Shown here one piece after another: positions 1-9,298 of a stretch of 64,000 nt of DNA. This stretch comes from Vibrio sp. 14G-20 (GTDB taxonomy: Bacteria > Pseudomonadota > Gammaproteobacteria > Enterobacterales > Vibrionaceae): assembly GCF_026241515.1 (NCBI RefSeq), contig NZ_JAPHPW010000012.1, positions 1 to 64,000 of the forward strand, in the 5' to 3' direction. The notes below the pieces were generated by a model. The model had not been told where the DNA came from and did not search any database. It was given only the letters and a program-made list of their open reading frames with translations. Every line of letters starts with the position of its first letter. Position 1 is the first letter of the stretch. Both the position numbers and the translations under genes were made by a program.

Positions 1-48
1 AGCCTACTCTAAGCTTAATGGCTTGAGAGTGAGGCGGACCATATAATT

Positions 49-79
49 AAGCCGAATGTGATAATCACATTCGGCTTTT
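49..79. terminator. Intrinsic terminator of the chemoreceptor gene
   Basis: A perfect 10-bp stem (GCCGAATGTG / CACATTCGGC) encloses a 5-base loop. It is flanked by A and T runs on both sides, so it can work in either direction. It lies directly after the chemoreceptor stop on the minus strand. Confidence 0.85.
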
Positions 80-96
80 AAATGACGAGTTAGCGC

Positions 97-1980
97 TTAC
101 AGCTTGAAGCGGCTGATTTCACTCTCTAGCTCGTGAGACAGTTCAGACAGCTGCGCAGCTTGCTCTGCTGCTTGGTGTGCTTCGTCTGCTAGCTCGTTAG
201 ACACGTCACGGATTCCTTCAGTGTTACGAGTAATCTCAGACGTTACAGACGCTTGCTCTTCTGCAGCAGAAGCGATCTGTGTTGCCATGTCGCTGATGCG
301 TTCAACAGCTGCATGAATTTGCGTTAGGCTTGCAGCCGCTGAGTTAGCGTCATCAACACTGGTTTCAGCAAGTGTACGGCTATCGTTCATGATGTTAACC
401 GCTTTGCCTGTTGTACCTTGCAGCAATTCGATCGTTTGTTGAATTTCTTGCGTTGAACCGTGTGTACGTTGGCTCAGAACTCGAACTTCATCCGCTACTA
501 CTGCGAAACCACGACCTTGCTCACCGGCACGTGCTGCTTCAATAGCGGCATTAAGTGCAAGTAGGTTCGTTTGTTCTGCAATACCTTGAATGTTAGACAA
601 GATAGCGTTGATGCTGTTGCCGTGCTCTTCAAGTTCTAGAATCACGTTGGTTGCGATTTGAACTTCTTGAGCAAGATTTTGGATAGAGCTTTGAGTCTGC
701 GTTACTTGACCAGTACCGTGCTCACACGCGCCAACCGCTTCAGATGAGTTCTGTGCAGTGTGGTCTGCGTTACCTGCGATCTCTTGTGTTGCTGCAGCCA
801 TTTCGTTAACGGCTGTTGCGACCATGTTGATCTCGTCTTGTTGCATCTGGATGCGAGCACTACGTTCTTCCGCTTGAGAAGCCGTTTGACGTGCTTGGTT
901 GCCTAGCGCAGCAGACACTTCGCTCAGCTTGATAACCATAGTGTGCATGTTGCCCACGAAACGGTTGAAGTTTGTAGCAAGCTGACCAATCTCGTCGTCG
1001 CTCTTAGGCTCAAGACGTTGAGTAAGGTCGCCCTCGCCTGAAGCAATTTCTTCAAGTGCAGCTGAAACGCGGTTTAGGTCGCGGAATAGGAAGCTTACTA
1101 ACCAAGACACGAGTACGATTACTATTAGAGTAATAACGATAGCAGTGATGATCAGCTGAGTAAGTAGCGTTGAGTGGTTCGCTTCTTCTGTTGCTTTGTC
1201 CATCTGAACCGCGAAGATCCAGTTAGTGTTAGGAACCTTCGTGAAGTAGAGCAACTTCTCAGCGCCACGCTCTTTAATGATCTCGATGCTACCAGTACGC
1301 ACTGCGTTCTCGATGATAGGCATAGAAATGTCGTTTGAAAGCTGGCTTACCGGCTTCAGGCTCAATGCTGAATCTGGGTGTGCTAGGAATGTGCCGTCAG
1401 AGGCATCAATTAGCATTGCGTTGGCATTGTCACCAACATCAAGGCTGATTACATCGTTAACCAATTGGTCGATAAGTACGTCTGCACCCACTACACCAAC
1501 AAGTTGGCCGTTGTGGCGAACAGGTTCTGCGATCGTTACTAGAAGTGCTTTGGTGATTGCATCTTGATAAGCAGTAGTAATGATTTGCTTACCTGCAGCG
1601 TTTGCTTCTTGGTACCAAGGACGTTGACGAGGGTCGTAATCTGCACGATTACGTTCAGGATGTGAACGGTACATTCCGCCTTCTGGAGTACCTAAAAAGA
1701 TATCGTCAAAGCCACCCGCTACACGAGCTTGCTTAAGGAAAGGAACAACATCATCCTCTCGTGAAAAGTCATTAAATGCTGATGCGATATCCGTACGAAT
1801 ACCAATCCAGTTCTTAATACCTTCAGATGCTGCTTCAGATACGCTTTCAGCTCGCAGGTATACGCCATTACGAGTCTGTTCAAATAATTGGTTTGCTGAT
1901 AACCAAGTCAACGCTGTAGCCATAACGACAACAGCAGATAGGCTAGCACCTATCAACTTCTGCTTAAGTGTTAGTTTCAT
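97..1980 (-). CDS. Methyl-accepting chemotaxis protein, dCache amino-acid type
   Basis: A 627-residue inner-membrane chemoreceptor that signals to CheA/CheW. Residues about 8-28 form the first membrane helix, 35-270 a periplasmic double-Cache domain, and 273-298 the second helix. HAMP follows at about 299-351, then a long cytoplasmic coiled coil whose hairpin tip reads [20 protein letters not shown] (469-488). The distal Cache module has Y115, R120, W122, Y123, D140 and D167. Their spacing matches the published amino-acid-binding motif of PctA-type receptors (Y121, R126, W128, Y129, D146, D173). An L-amino acid or related amine is therefore the likely ligand; this is inference from the motif. 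It is transcribed alone, with a terminator just downstream. The Shine-Dalgarno before the ATG is weak. Confidence 0.95.
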   Translation of the reverse strand: MKLTLKQKLIGASLSAVVVMATALTWLSANQLFEQTRNGVYLRAESVSEAASEGIKNWIGIRTDIASAFNDFSREDDVVPFLKQARVAGGFDDIFLGTPEGGMYRSHPERNRADYDPRQRPWYQEANAAGKQIITTAYQDAITKALLVTIAEPVRHNGQLVGVVGADVLIDQLVNDVISLDVGDNANAMLIDASDGTFLAHPDSALSLKPVSQLSNDISMPIIENAVRTGSIEIIKERGAEKLLYFTKVPNTNWIFAVQMDKATEEANHSTLLTQLIITAIVITLIVIVLVSWLVSFLFRDLNRVSAALEEIASGEGDLTQRLEPKSDDEIGQLATNFNRFVGNMHTMVIKLSEVSAALGNQARQTASQAEERSARIQMQQDEINMVATAVNEMAAATQEIAGNADHTAQNSSEAVGACEHGTGQVTQTQSSIQNLAQEVQIATNVILELEEHGNSINAILSNIQGIAEQTNLLALNAAIEAARAGEQGRGFAVVADEVRVLSQRTHGSTQEIQQTIELLQGTTGKAVNIMNDSRTLAETSVDDANSAAASLTQIHAAVERISDMATQIASAAEEQASVTSEITRNTEGIRDVSNELADEAHQAAEQAAQLSELSHELESEISRFKL

Positions 1981-2214
1981 GTCAAAGTTTCACGAGTGGT
2001 GGGAAATCTCGCGCATACTACCCAATATCAGTATTAAATTCGAGCGATTTCACGATTTAATAATGGAATATAATTTTAAGTAAACCATAAGCTTACCTAA
2101 TGTCAATTCCTTGGCTTGTCGCCAAATTTAAGACGGTATTATCTTTGCGGTTATTAGAATTTTTATCGCACTTTACATGATAAAAAGAGACAAAAAACAC
2201 GGTAGAGAAGAAAC
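1981..2214. other. Spacer upstream of the chemoreceptor gene
   Basis: An AT-rich spacer of 234 bases between the chemoreceptor start and the terminator of the BCCT gene. I see no open frame, no clear FliA promoter and no convincing operator in it. It presumably holds the chemoreceptor promoter. Confidence 0.4.
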
Positions 2215-2246
2215 AAAAAAGGCAGAAGAGTTTCCTCTTCTGCCTT
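2215..2246 (-). terminator. Terminator of BCCT carrier gene 1
   Basis: A 10-bp inverted repeat (GGCAGAAGAG / CTCTTCTGCC) followed on the minus strand by a T run. It sits about 55 bases beyond the BCCT stop codon. Confidence 0.85.
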
Positions 2247-2302
2247 CATATTATTTACTGTTCTACTGCGTATAAATTGCTGTAGATTTCAGCTTAAAAA
2301 GC

Positions 2303-3874
2303 CTAGCGTTTTTCTGTACGCATACCCATTAGCAAACTCACACACATCAGTAATAGAATGATGGTGAATGGCAATGCCGTTGAGATTGCACCCGCTTGTA
2401 GAGCTTGTACTGCTTCAGTACCGCCAACCCACAATAGAGCGACAGCAATCGCACCTTCTAGGAACGCCCAGAACACACGTTGAGGCACAGGTGTATCAAC
2501 TTTACCACCTGCGGTGATGCTATCGATAACTAGAGAGCCTGAGTCAGACGATGTAATGAAGAATACTAGAACCAATACAACCGCAATGATTGAAAGCAGA
2601 GTACCGAACGGCAGAGCATCAAACATTTGGAACATCGCTAGTGATACGTCCGTTAGGCCGTCTTGGCCAAGAATACCAACGTTATTCACAATTTGGTCAA
2701 TCGCCATACCACCAAATACTGACATCCAGATGATAGTCACTGTCGTCGGTACAATCAGTACTGCTGTGATGAACTCACGAACCGTACGACCTTTAGAAAC
2801 ACGTGCGATAAACATACCTACGAATGGTGACCATGAGATCCACCAAGCCCAGTAGAATACTGTCCAACCGTGCATCCACGTTTCATCTTCACGACCATGA
2901 GGGTTACTCAATGGAATGATGTTTTCGATGTACGCCATCAATGTTGTTGGGATAGAACCTAAAGTCACCGCGTAGCCGATTAGAGCCACTAATATAAGCA
3001 GTAGGAAAGCAACCAACATGTTGATGTTACTGATAACTTTAACGCCGCCATCAATACCACGAAGTACTGATACTACCGCTAATAAAGTCACCGCTGTAAT
3101 CACAATAACTTGCAGCCCTAAGCCTGCTTCAATGCCGAATACATGTTGAATACCACTTGCCGCTTGTTGCGCACCAAGACCTAACGATGTGGCCAGACCA
3201 AATAGCGTTGCAAGTACAGCAAGAATATCAACAATGTGACCTGCCCAGCCCCAAGCTCTATCACCTAAAATTGGGTAAAATATAGAACGGATAGAAAGAG
3301 GCAATCCCTTGTTGTAAGAGAAAAACGCAAGTGACAATGCTACTACGCCATAAATCGCCCAAGGGTGTAGACCCCAGTGATACATGGTTGCACCCAATGC
3401 CAATTTTGCAGCTTCTGGTGTGTTTGGCTCTACGCCAAGTGGCGTTTCAAACCAACCCGTGAAGTAAGCAGCTGGTTCAGCCACACTCCAGAACATTAAG
3501 CCGATACCCATACCTGCGGCAAACAACATTGATAGCCAAGAGATGAATGAGTAATCTGCCGTCGCATCAACACCACCAAGACGGATTTTGCCGTATGGAG
3601 AAACAATCAAGCCCAAGCAGAAAATTACGAAAATATTACCCGACCAGATGAAAAGCCAATCAAACGAATTGATAATCTGGCCTTTAACGCCATCTAGTGC
3701 AGCCTTTGCTGAAGCGGTATCTGTAATAAGAACACCTATCAGGAACAAAGCGATAAGTCCCGCACTGATACCAAATACTGGGTTATGAACATCAAAACCC
3801 CATTTTTGGACGTTATCTTGACCGACAGTGTAATCCGTACTGTCGATACTGTATTTATCTATACCTTTAGTCAT
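2303..3874 (-). CDS. BCCT family osmolyte transporter 1
   Basis: A 523-residue betaine/choline/carnitine-type secondary carrier with about twelve membrane helices. The sodium-site signature GMGIG is at 121-125, as in Na+-coupled BetP-like members. The aromatic substrate box WAWWISW is at 342-348. A charged, BetP-like segment (SKGRTVREF) follows. Likely substrates are glycine betaine, choline, DMSP or related compounds; the sequence alone does not choose between them. It is a close paralogue of the next gene: both share DYTVGQDNVQKWGFDVHNPV near the N-terminus and equal spacing of all signatures. Each has its own terminator and upstream spacer of about 270 bases or less, so they are probably expressed separately for osmoprotection. 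Confidence 0.93.
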   Translation of the reverse strand: MTKGIDKYSIDSTDYTVGQDNVQKWGFDVHNPVFGISAGLIALFLIGVLITDTASAKAALDGVKGQIINSFDWLFIWSGNIFVIFCLGLIVSPYGKIRLGGVDATADYSFISWLSMLFAAGMGIGLMFWSVAEPAAYFTGWFETPLGVEPNTPEAAKLALGATMYHWGLHPWAIYGVVALSLAFFSYNKGLPLSIRSIFYPILGDRAWGWAGHIVDILAVLATLFGLATSLGLGAQQAASGIQHVFGIEAGLGLQVIVITAVTLLAVVSVLRGIDGGVKVISNINMLVAFLLLILVALIGYAVTLGSIPTTLMAYIENIIPLSNPHGREDETWMHGWTVFYWAWWISWSPFVGMFIARVSKGRTVREFITAVLIVPTTVTIIWMSVFGGMAIDQIVNNVGILGQDGLTDVSLAMFQMFDALPFGTLLSIIAVVLVLVFFITSSDSGSLVIDSITAGGKVDTPVPQRVFWAFLEGAIAVALLWVGGTEAVQALQAGAISTALPFTIILLLMCVSLLMGMRTEKR

Positions 3875-4104
3875 TATCCCTCTCTACGGAATACTAATAG
3901 GGTCTGATGACCGAGTATCCCTTACTTACCTGTGACCTAATCACAAACTTGAACCTACGATCCAAGCAGAACAAGCGTGCTGTCACAATAATTCAAATAC
4001 TTGGATGTCTGAAGTTTAGCAGGTTAACTTGTTGTTTTCAGTAAAGCAGAATCGGTTCGGTGGAATTTCAAACAAAATTCACGTAATTACCCAAGCTTAT
4101 GACG

Positions 4105-4133
4105 AAAAAAAGGTCGACCCTGTCGACCTTTTT
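4105..4133. terminator. Terminator of BCCT carrier gene 2
   Basis: A perfect AAGGTCGAC / GTCGACCTT stem with a 3-base loop and A/T runs on both sides. It lies just beyond the stop of the second BCCT gene (minus strand). Confidence 0.88.
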
Positions 4134-4146
4134 ATCAAAGATACTT

Positions 4147-5745
4147 TTAACTCAAAGTATTTTGATGCTTAACCAATTGATTTTCTGTTCGTAAACCTAG
4201 CAATAAGCTTAGGCACATAAGCAATAATATGAAGGCAAATGGTAGCGCCATTGATACCGTTCCGGCTTGCAGTGCTTGGATAGATTCCGTACCACCAACC
4301 CACAATAGAACCGCGGCAATCGCACCGCCCATCAACGCCCAAAATACGCGTTGTGGAACAGGTGCATCGACTTTACCACCAGAGGTAATGCTATCGATAA
4401 CCAGTGAACCAGAATCAGACGAGGTGATAAAGAACACCATAATCAAACCAATCGATACCACTGAAAGCACAGAGCTCATTGGCAGTGCATCGTAAGTATG
4501 GAAAAGAGAAAGTGTAATATCTTGCAAACCATTCACACCAATCTCACCGACCTTGTTCGCCACCTGATCAATCGCGATGCCACCGAAAATAGCCATCCAG
4601 ATAATGATCACTGTCGTCGGGATGAACAGTACAGCCACGATGAATTCACGAATTGTACGACCTTTAGAGATACGAGCGATGAACATGCCCACGAACGGAG
4701 ACCAAGACATCCACCATGCCCAGTAGAATACCGTCCAGCCTTGCATCCAAGTTTCATCATCACGACCATGTGGATTACTTAGAGGAATAAAGTTTTCGAT
4801 GTAGCCCATCAGTGCTGTTGGGATGGCTTTAATGCCCGCTATGCCACCCGCGATCGTTACGAAGATCAGCAACCCTAACGCAACCACCATATTGATGTTA
4901 CTTAGAACCTTAACACCACCGTTAATACCACGAATAACCGACATTGTTGCCAATAGCGTTACTACTGCGATAACGATAAGCTGCATGCCAATACCACCAT
5001 CGGTACCAAACACATGATTAATACCACTTGCTGCTTGCTGAGCACCTAAGCCAAGTGACGTTGCAAGGCCAAACAGTGTTGCAAGTACCGCGACGATGTC
5101 GACAATGTGGCCAAACCAACCCCAAGTTCTGTCACCCAAGATAGGATAGAAAATCGAGCGAATTGAAAGAGGCAGACCTTTGTTGAAAGTGAAAAAGGCA
5201 AGTGCTAGAGCAACAACGGCGTAAATAGACCAACCGTGTAAACCCCAGTTATAGATAGTCGCGCCAAGCGCCAACTTAGCCGCTTCAGGAGAGTAAGCTT
5301 CAACACCAAGTGGCGTTTCATACCAACCCGTGAAGTAAGCTACTGGCTCAGCAACACCCCAGAACATCAAACCAATACCCATTCCCGCGGCAAATAACAT
5401 CGACATCCAAGATAGGTTGGAGTGCTCTGCTTTGGCATCATTGCCACCAATACGTATCTTGCCATACGGGGAGACAATGAGGGCAAAACAGAAAATAACA
5501 AAGATGTTGGCTGCCCACATGAAGAAACCATCGAAGTTACCGATGACTTTCCATTTAATTCCATCAAGAGCCGCTTTTGCGGTTTCCGGATCTGCGACTA
5601 GAAGTGCAACCAGGAAGATAATGATCGCCCCTGCACTGATTCCAAATACTGGGTTATGAACATCAAAACCCCATTTCTGAACGTTATCTTGTCCTACTGT
5701 ATAATCGGTATTTTCAATACTATACCTATCTTTTACAGGCTCCAT
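4147..5745 (-). CDS. BCCT family osmolyte transporter 2
   Basis: A 532-residue paralogue of the preceding carrier. It has the same GMGIG sodium motif at 121-125 and the aromatic box WAWWMSW at 342-348. The two proteins align without gaps through most of their length and diverge mainly in the first 10 residues, in single membrane-helix positions and in the C-terminal tail, which is 9 residues longer here (ending near LVKHQNTLS). The C-terminal tail of BCCT proteins is an osmosensing element in BetP, so tail divergence could give different activation thresholds; that is inference. Substrate is likely betaine, choline or DMSP. The ATG is preceded by a GAGAGGAAG-like ribosome site. Confidence 0.93.
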   Translation of the reverse strand: MEPVKDRYSIENTDYTVGQDNVQKWGFDVHNPVFGISAGAIIIFLVALLVADPETAKAALDGIKWKVIGNFDGFFMWAANIFVIFCFALIVSPYGKIRIGGNDAKAEHSNLSWMSMLFAAGMGIGLMFWGVAEPVAYFTGWYETPLGVEAYSPEAAKLALGATIYNWGLHGWSIYAVVALALAFFTFNKGLPLSIRSIFYPILGDRTWGWFGHIVDIVAVLATLFGLATSLGLGAQQAASGINHVFGTDGGIGMQLIVIAVVTLLATMSVIRGINGGVKVLSNINMVVALGLLIFVTIAGGIAGIKAIPTALMGYIENFIPLSNPHGRDDETWMQGWTVFYWAWWMSWSPFVGMFIARISKGRTIREFIVAVLFIPTTVIIIWMAIFGGIAIDQVANKVGEIGVNGLQDITLSLFHTYDALPMSSVLSVVSIGLIMVFFITSSDSGSLVIDSITSGGKVDAPVPQRVFWALMGGAIAAVLLWVGGTESIQALQAGTVSMALPFAFILLLMCLSLLLGLRTENQLVKHQNTLS

Positions 5746-5837
5746 GCTTCCTCTCTAATTTGCAGCGCACAGTTTGCAACATTGCATTCGGCGCTTAAAT
5801 TTCGAAAAAAAGAATACCAACCTGTCGCAAAAATACT

Positions 5838-5861
5838 AAAAAAACCTCCATAAAGGAGGCC
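5838..5861 (-). terminator. Terminator of the histidine kinase/regulator pair
   Basis: A short GC-rich hairpin (CCTCC / GGAGG with a 5-base loop) followed on the minus strand by seven T. It lies beyond the response regulator stop. Confidence 0.8.
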
Positions 5862-5863
5862 TA

Positions 5864-5905
5864 AATTACACATTTAGTAATTAAATTACACATTTAATGT
5901 AATTT
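5864..5905. repeat. Short direct repeat TTACACATTTA
   Basis: The 11-mer TTACACATTTA occurs twice about 19 bases apart, followed by a partial inverted copy (TAATGTAATTTA). It sits between the regulator gene's stop and its terminator. Function unknown; probably untranslated 3-prime sequence. Confidence 0.4.
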
Positions 5906-5914
5906 AGCGTAAGA

Positions 5915-6553
5915 TCAGTCCACAAGCCCGGAGCTGACCGCGTACTTAGCAAGCTCAGCTGTAGAGTGAATGTCGAGCTTATGCTTTATATTTTGTCGAT
6001 GGGTTTCTACCGTTCGATAGCTGATATTCAGTGCCTTCGCGACCTCTTTGCTACTCTCCCCTTTCGCGACTAATTTCAATACCGCTTCTTCACGTCGGCT
6101 CAATGGATTCTTCACAGATTGCGTCGGAGTAATTGGCTGAGTAAACAAATTCTGCGTCACTTTTTCACAGAAATAGGTCGAGCCTTGATTGACCGTTTTG
6201 ATTGCCTGCACCATTTTTTCAGCCGAAATCTCTTTCAACATATAGCCTACCGCACCCGACTGCATTACCTTCATAATGTATTCACGGTTGTTATGCATGG
6301 TCAGCATCAGCACCTTGGCTTCGGGGTCTTCTTCTTTAATCAGATGGGTGGCATCAATGCCGTTCATGATAGGCATACTGATATCCATCAACACCACATC
6401 AGGGCGCAGAGACTTAACGACCTCTACCGCTTCTAGCCCATTGCTAGCCGTACCTATCACGCTAATATCTGGCTCGAGTTCCAATCTCGCCATAAAGCCA
6501 TCCAGTACCACTTGGTGATCATCAGCAATCACAACTCGAATAACTTCACTCAT
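5915..6553 (-). CDS. NarL/FixJ-type response regulator
   Basis: A 212-residue two-component regulator. The receiver domain spans residues 1-120, with acidic pocket D11/D12, phospho-acceptor D57 (VLMDISMP) and conserved K107. The LuxR-type helix-turn-helix spans about 148-208 (LSRREEAVLKLVAKGESSKE, then the TVETHRQNIKHKL recognition region). Its start overlaps the end of the upstream kinase gene by 8 bases, so the two are translationally coupled partners. A GAGGG ribosome site lies about 9 bases before the ATG. The pair sits directly downstream of the dctPQM TRAP genes, so control of that transporter is the simplest hypothesis. The output binding site is not proven; a candidate lies at 11327-11343. 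Confidence 0.93.
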   Translation of the reverse strand: MSEVIRVVIADDHQVVLDGFMARLELEPDISVIGTASNGLEAVEVVKSLRPDVVLMDISMPIMNGIDATHLIKEEDPEAKVLMLTMHNNREYIMKVMQSGAVGYMLKEISAEKMVQAIKTVNQGSTYFCEKVTQNLFTQPITPTQSVKNPLSRREEAVLKLVAKGESSKEVAKALNISYRTVETHRQNIKHKLDIHSTAELAKYAVSSGLVD

Positions 6554-7901
6554 TCATTAATCCCTCTAGTGTCAGTAACACTGTAATTTCCGTTCCGAGG
6601 CCAATCTCACTCATCAATTCAAAGTCACCACCGATGAACTCCACTCGCTCTCTCATGTTACGCAGCCCGATCCCTCGTTTTTCCATCGCTTTATAGGTGT
6701 TGAAACCGACACCGTTATCTTGAATCAGTAACTGCAACACATTACCAATTTGCTGCGCGATAACCGTCACTTTGGTCGCTTGTGCGTGCTTCTCTATGTT
6801 GTTCAATGACTCTTGCACCACTCGATACAAGGTCGTCGCCGCTTCTGATTTCAACTTCCCGGGTTGAGTGGTAAACAAAGTCTCCACTTCAATACCCGAG
6901 TGCGCCTGAAAATCTAATAGCAATGAAGACAACGCCGCTTCTAAGCCAATATCATCCAATGAACTTGGACGAAGTTGATGCGAGATGTGCCTCACCTCTT
7001 CTATCGCTCGCATCAGTGAATGCTGCGACTTATTCAAATGGGCTTTAAGATCTTCATTTTTTAGTTTATTACCGAGCAATTCTAAGTGGCAACGACTCGA
7101 CACTAATAATTGGTTAATACCATCATGTAGCTCACGCGCTAAATGCTTCTTCTCGTCTTCTTGGAACATCACCGTTTTATGGGCGAGCTCTTTTAAGTTG
7201 TTATCCGCGATACGGTGTTCATGCATGTTAATGGCTAAGGTCAGCACGATAATAACTGCCACGGTCACACTCAAAATAACCACAATGGAGAAGAAAGTGG
7301 TTTCAATATTCTTGTTGATCGCAGCCTGCATCGAAGCCACTTCTTGGTGTACGTCTTCAATATACAAACCGGTGCCAATCATCCAATCCCAACGTTCTAA
7401 CCAAGCGGCGTAGCTCAACTTAGATACCACCTCTCCCGTCGAAGGCTTTTGCCACAAATATTGGTGAAACCCACCTCCGGTTTGCGCCTCTCTTAATAGC
7501 GCTTCTATCAAAAAGTCGCCATCTTCATCTTGCAGTTGAAGTAGGTTTTTGCCTATCAATTCTGGCTGGATGGGATGAACCAAGTTAGTCCCATGGCGAT
7601 CGTAGGCAAAAAAATACCCATCGGAGCCATATCTAAGTTTAGACAATATGGTTCGAACTTCTTTTTTGGCTTGGGATTCTTGGATATTTGGATCGTTGTA
7701 GATGTGCTCTATGGCGTCGAACGCGAGGTCAACCGTATCTTTGAGGGCGTTTTCACGCGACTTAATTAAGCTATCTCTAAAGATCTCGACTTCTTTAGCG
7801 CCTAACGTCTTAGTCTGGTAAAGCGAGATCCAGCTAATACTCGCCGTTACAAGCAACAACGGGAGTAGCGTCAGCAAAATCAGCTTGGCTTTTAGAGGCA
7901 T
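6546..7901 (-). CDS. Cache-domain sensor histidine kinase (HisKA_3 type)
   Basis: A 451-residue membrane sensor. Helix 1 is at about 7-28 and helix 2 at about 202-225. Between them is one periplasmic Cache domain (about 45-190) with the sCache_2-like signatures DGYFFAYDRHGTNLVHP (94-110) and WDWMIGTGLY (171-180). The cytoplasmic part has the phospho-acceptor H259 in ARELHDGINQ. The C-terminal ATPase domain has DNGVGFN and RGIGLRNMRERV. Several characterised single-Cache domains of this kind bind small carboxylates such as acetate, pyruvate or lactate, which agrees with the adjoining TakP-type TRAP transporter; the ligand is inference. The gene overlaps its regulator by 8 bases and follows a terminator-like hairpin after dctM. 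Confidence 0.92.
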   Translation of the reverse strand: MPLKAKLILLTLLPLLLVTASISWISLYQTKTLGAKEVEIFRDSLIKSRENALKDTVDLAFDAIEHIYNDPNIQESQAKKEVRTILSKLRYGSDGYFFAYDRHGTNLVHPIQPELIGKNLLQLQDEDGDFLIEALLREAQTGGGFHQYLWQKPSTGEVVSKLSYAAWLERWDWMIGTGLYIEDVHQEVASMQAAINKNIETTFFSIVVILSVTVAVIIVLTLAINMHEHRIADNNLKELAHKTVMFQEDEKKHLARELHDGINQLLVSSRCHLELLGNKLKNEDLKAHLNKSQHSLMRAIEEVRHISHQLRPSSLDDIGLEAALSSLLLDFQAHSGIEVETLFTTQPGKLKSEAATTLYRVVQESLNNIEKHAQATKVTVIAQQIGNVLQLLIQDNGVGFNTYKAMEKRGIGLRNMRERVEFIGGDFELMSEIGLGTEITVLLTLEGLMNE

Positions 7902-7914
7902 TCCTTTCCCTCAC

Positions 7915-7949
7915 AAAAAACGGCTTACTGAACATCAATAAGCCGTTTT
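7915..7949 (-). terminator. Hairpin between dctM and the kinase gene
   Basis: A perfect 11-bp stem (AAAACGGCTTA / TAAGCCGTTTT) with an 11-base loop and a T run on the minus strand. It would end or attenuate dctPQM transcription before the kinase/regulator genes, making these either separately promoted or read-through products. Confidence 0.8.
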
Positions 7950-8005
7950 ACTTTATCAATTTATAGATAGCCGTTGAAACATATCATTCACATTCTAGGC
8001 TTCAC

Positions 8006-9289
8006 TCACATTCCATAGAAGGATGGGAAAGCGAGAAGTGATCCAAGTACGAGGATTTGAATCAGAATGAACGGCATCACGCCTCGGTAGATGTCCTTAG
8101 TTGTCACACCTTTAGGTGCTACGCCTTTTAGATAGAACAGACTAAAACCAAATGGTGGCGTTAAGAATGAGGTTTGTAGGTTCATCGCGATAAGGATAGC
8201 GAACCATGTCATGTTGATACCCATCAGCTCGGCTACTGGCGCAATGATTGGGACGATGATGAAACAGATCTCTACGAAATCGATGAAGAAACCCAGAATC
8301 AAAATAACCAACATGGTAATGATCAGGAAGCCCCACTTCTCACCTGGCAGTTGCAACATCCATTCTTCAACCAGATAGTCACCACCGGTATAAGTAAACG
8401 CCATCGAGAATGCCGTCGCACCAAGCAAGATAGCAAAGACCATCGCGGTCACTTTAACTGTCTCTTTCGACGCAGCAAACACCATCGACCAACTAAATTG
8501 ACCGTATAGAAGTGCCAGAACCAATGCACCTGCACCACCTAGCGCTGCCGATTCTGTTGGCGTTGCCACACCCGCAAAGATAGAGCCCAGTACAACAATG
8601 ATCAGTGCTAATGGGGGAAGAATCGCTTTAAGCGCATTAAACACTTCTTGCTTACGGCTAATGGAGTCATCGCGTTCAATAGGTTGAGCCGATTCAGGGT
8701 TAAGCTTTGCGTATATCAAGATATAAACAATGTAAGCACCCACTAGCATCACACCCGGCCAAATTGCCGCTTGGAACAAGTCGCCGACTGGCACACCCAA
8801 TACATCACCCAATAAAATCAAGACGATGGATGGCGGAATGATTTGCCCTAACGTGCCAGACGCACAAATAGTGCCGCAGGCTAAGCCTTTGTCGTAGTTG
8901 TACTTAAGCATTACTGGCAACGAGATAAGTCCCATCGCAACAACAGAAGCACCAACTACACCTGTTGAAGCAGCAAGCAGTGAACCTACGAGTACTGTCG
9001 AGATTGCGATACCACCACGCACACCACCAAACAGTCTTCCCATAGACTCAAGTAACTGCTCAGCAAGCTTGGTCTTTTGCAGAACAAGCCCCATGAAAAC
9101 AAACAATGGAACGGCCATCAGCACCGTGTTTTCCATAATTGATTGAATTCGATATGGCATGAAGGCAAACATTTCAATGCCCTCAGCCCAAACACCAAAG
9201 ATTAACGCGATACCACCAAAGGTGAACGCTACTGGGAAGCCAAGTAAAAGCGCAAACAAGGCTACGAAAAACATTACTATTCCAATCAT
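8006..9289 (-). CDS. dctM: TRAP transporter large permease
   Basis: A 427-residue polytopic membrane protein of the DctM family, the sodium-driven transport subunit of a tripartite ATP-independent periplasmic (TRAP) system. It has about twelve hydrophobic helices. Family signatures include the N-terminal VALFALLLGFPVAFTFGG region, GAIVGASVVAMGLIS-like glycine-rich segments (here GVVGASVVAMGLISLPVMLKY) and the conserved LGQIIPPSIVLILLGD segment. It begins 9 bases after the small permease gene, with a GAGG ribosome site. It works with DctQ and the periplasmic binder encoded upstream. Length is normal for the family. Confidence 0.95.
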   Translation of the reverse strand: MIGIVMFFVALFALLLGFPVAFTFGGIALIFGVWAEGIEMFAFMPYRIQSIMENTVLMAVPLFVFMGLVLQKTKLAEQLLESMGRLFGGVRGGIAISTVLVGSLLAASTGVVGASVVAMGLISLPVMLKYNYDKGLACGTICASGTLGQIIPPSIVLILLGDVLGVPVGDLFQAAIWPGVMLVGAYIVYILIYAKLNPESAQPIERDDSISRKQEVFNALKAILPPLALIIVVLGSIFAGVATPTESAALGGAGALVLALLYGQFSWSMVFAASKETVKVTAMVFAILLGATAFSMAFTYTGGDYLVEEWMLQLPGEKWGFLIITMLVILILGFFIDFVEICFIIVPIIAPVAELMGINMTWFAILIAMNLQTSFLTPPFGFSLFYLKGVAPKGVTTKDIYRGVMPFILIQILVLGSLLAFPSFYGM

Positions 9290-9298
9290 GTTCAGCCT

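Noticed and set aside
1277..1567. Plus-strand open frame inside the chemoreceptor gene
   Set aside because: It lies entirely antisense to a well-supported coding region, with no ribosome site; similar shadow frames in other genes were omitted for the same reason.
3931..3945. TGTGACCTAATCACA, a CRP-like palindrome upstream of BCCT gene 1
   Set aside because: The half-sites are perfect but the spacer is 5 instead of 6 bases, which disrupts CRP dimer spacing.
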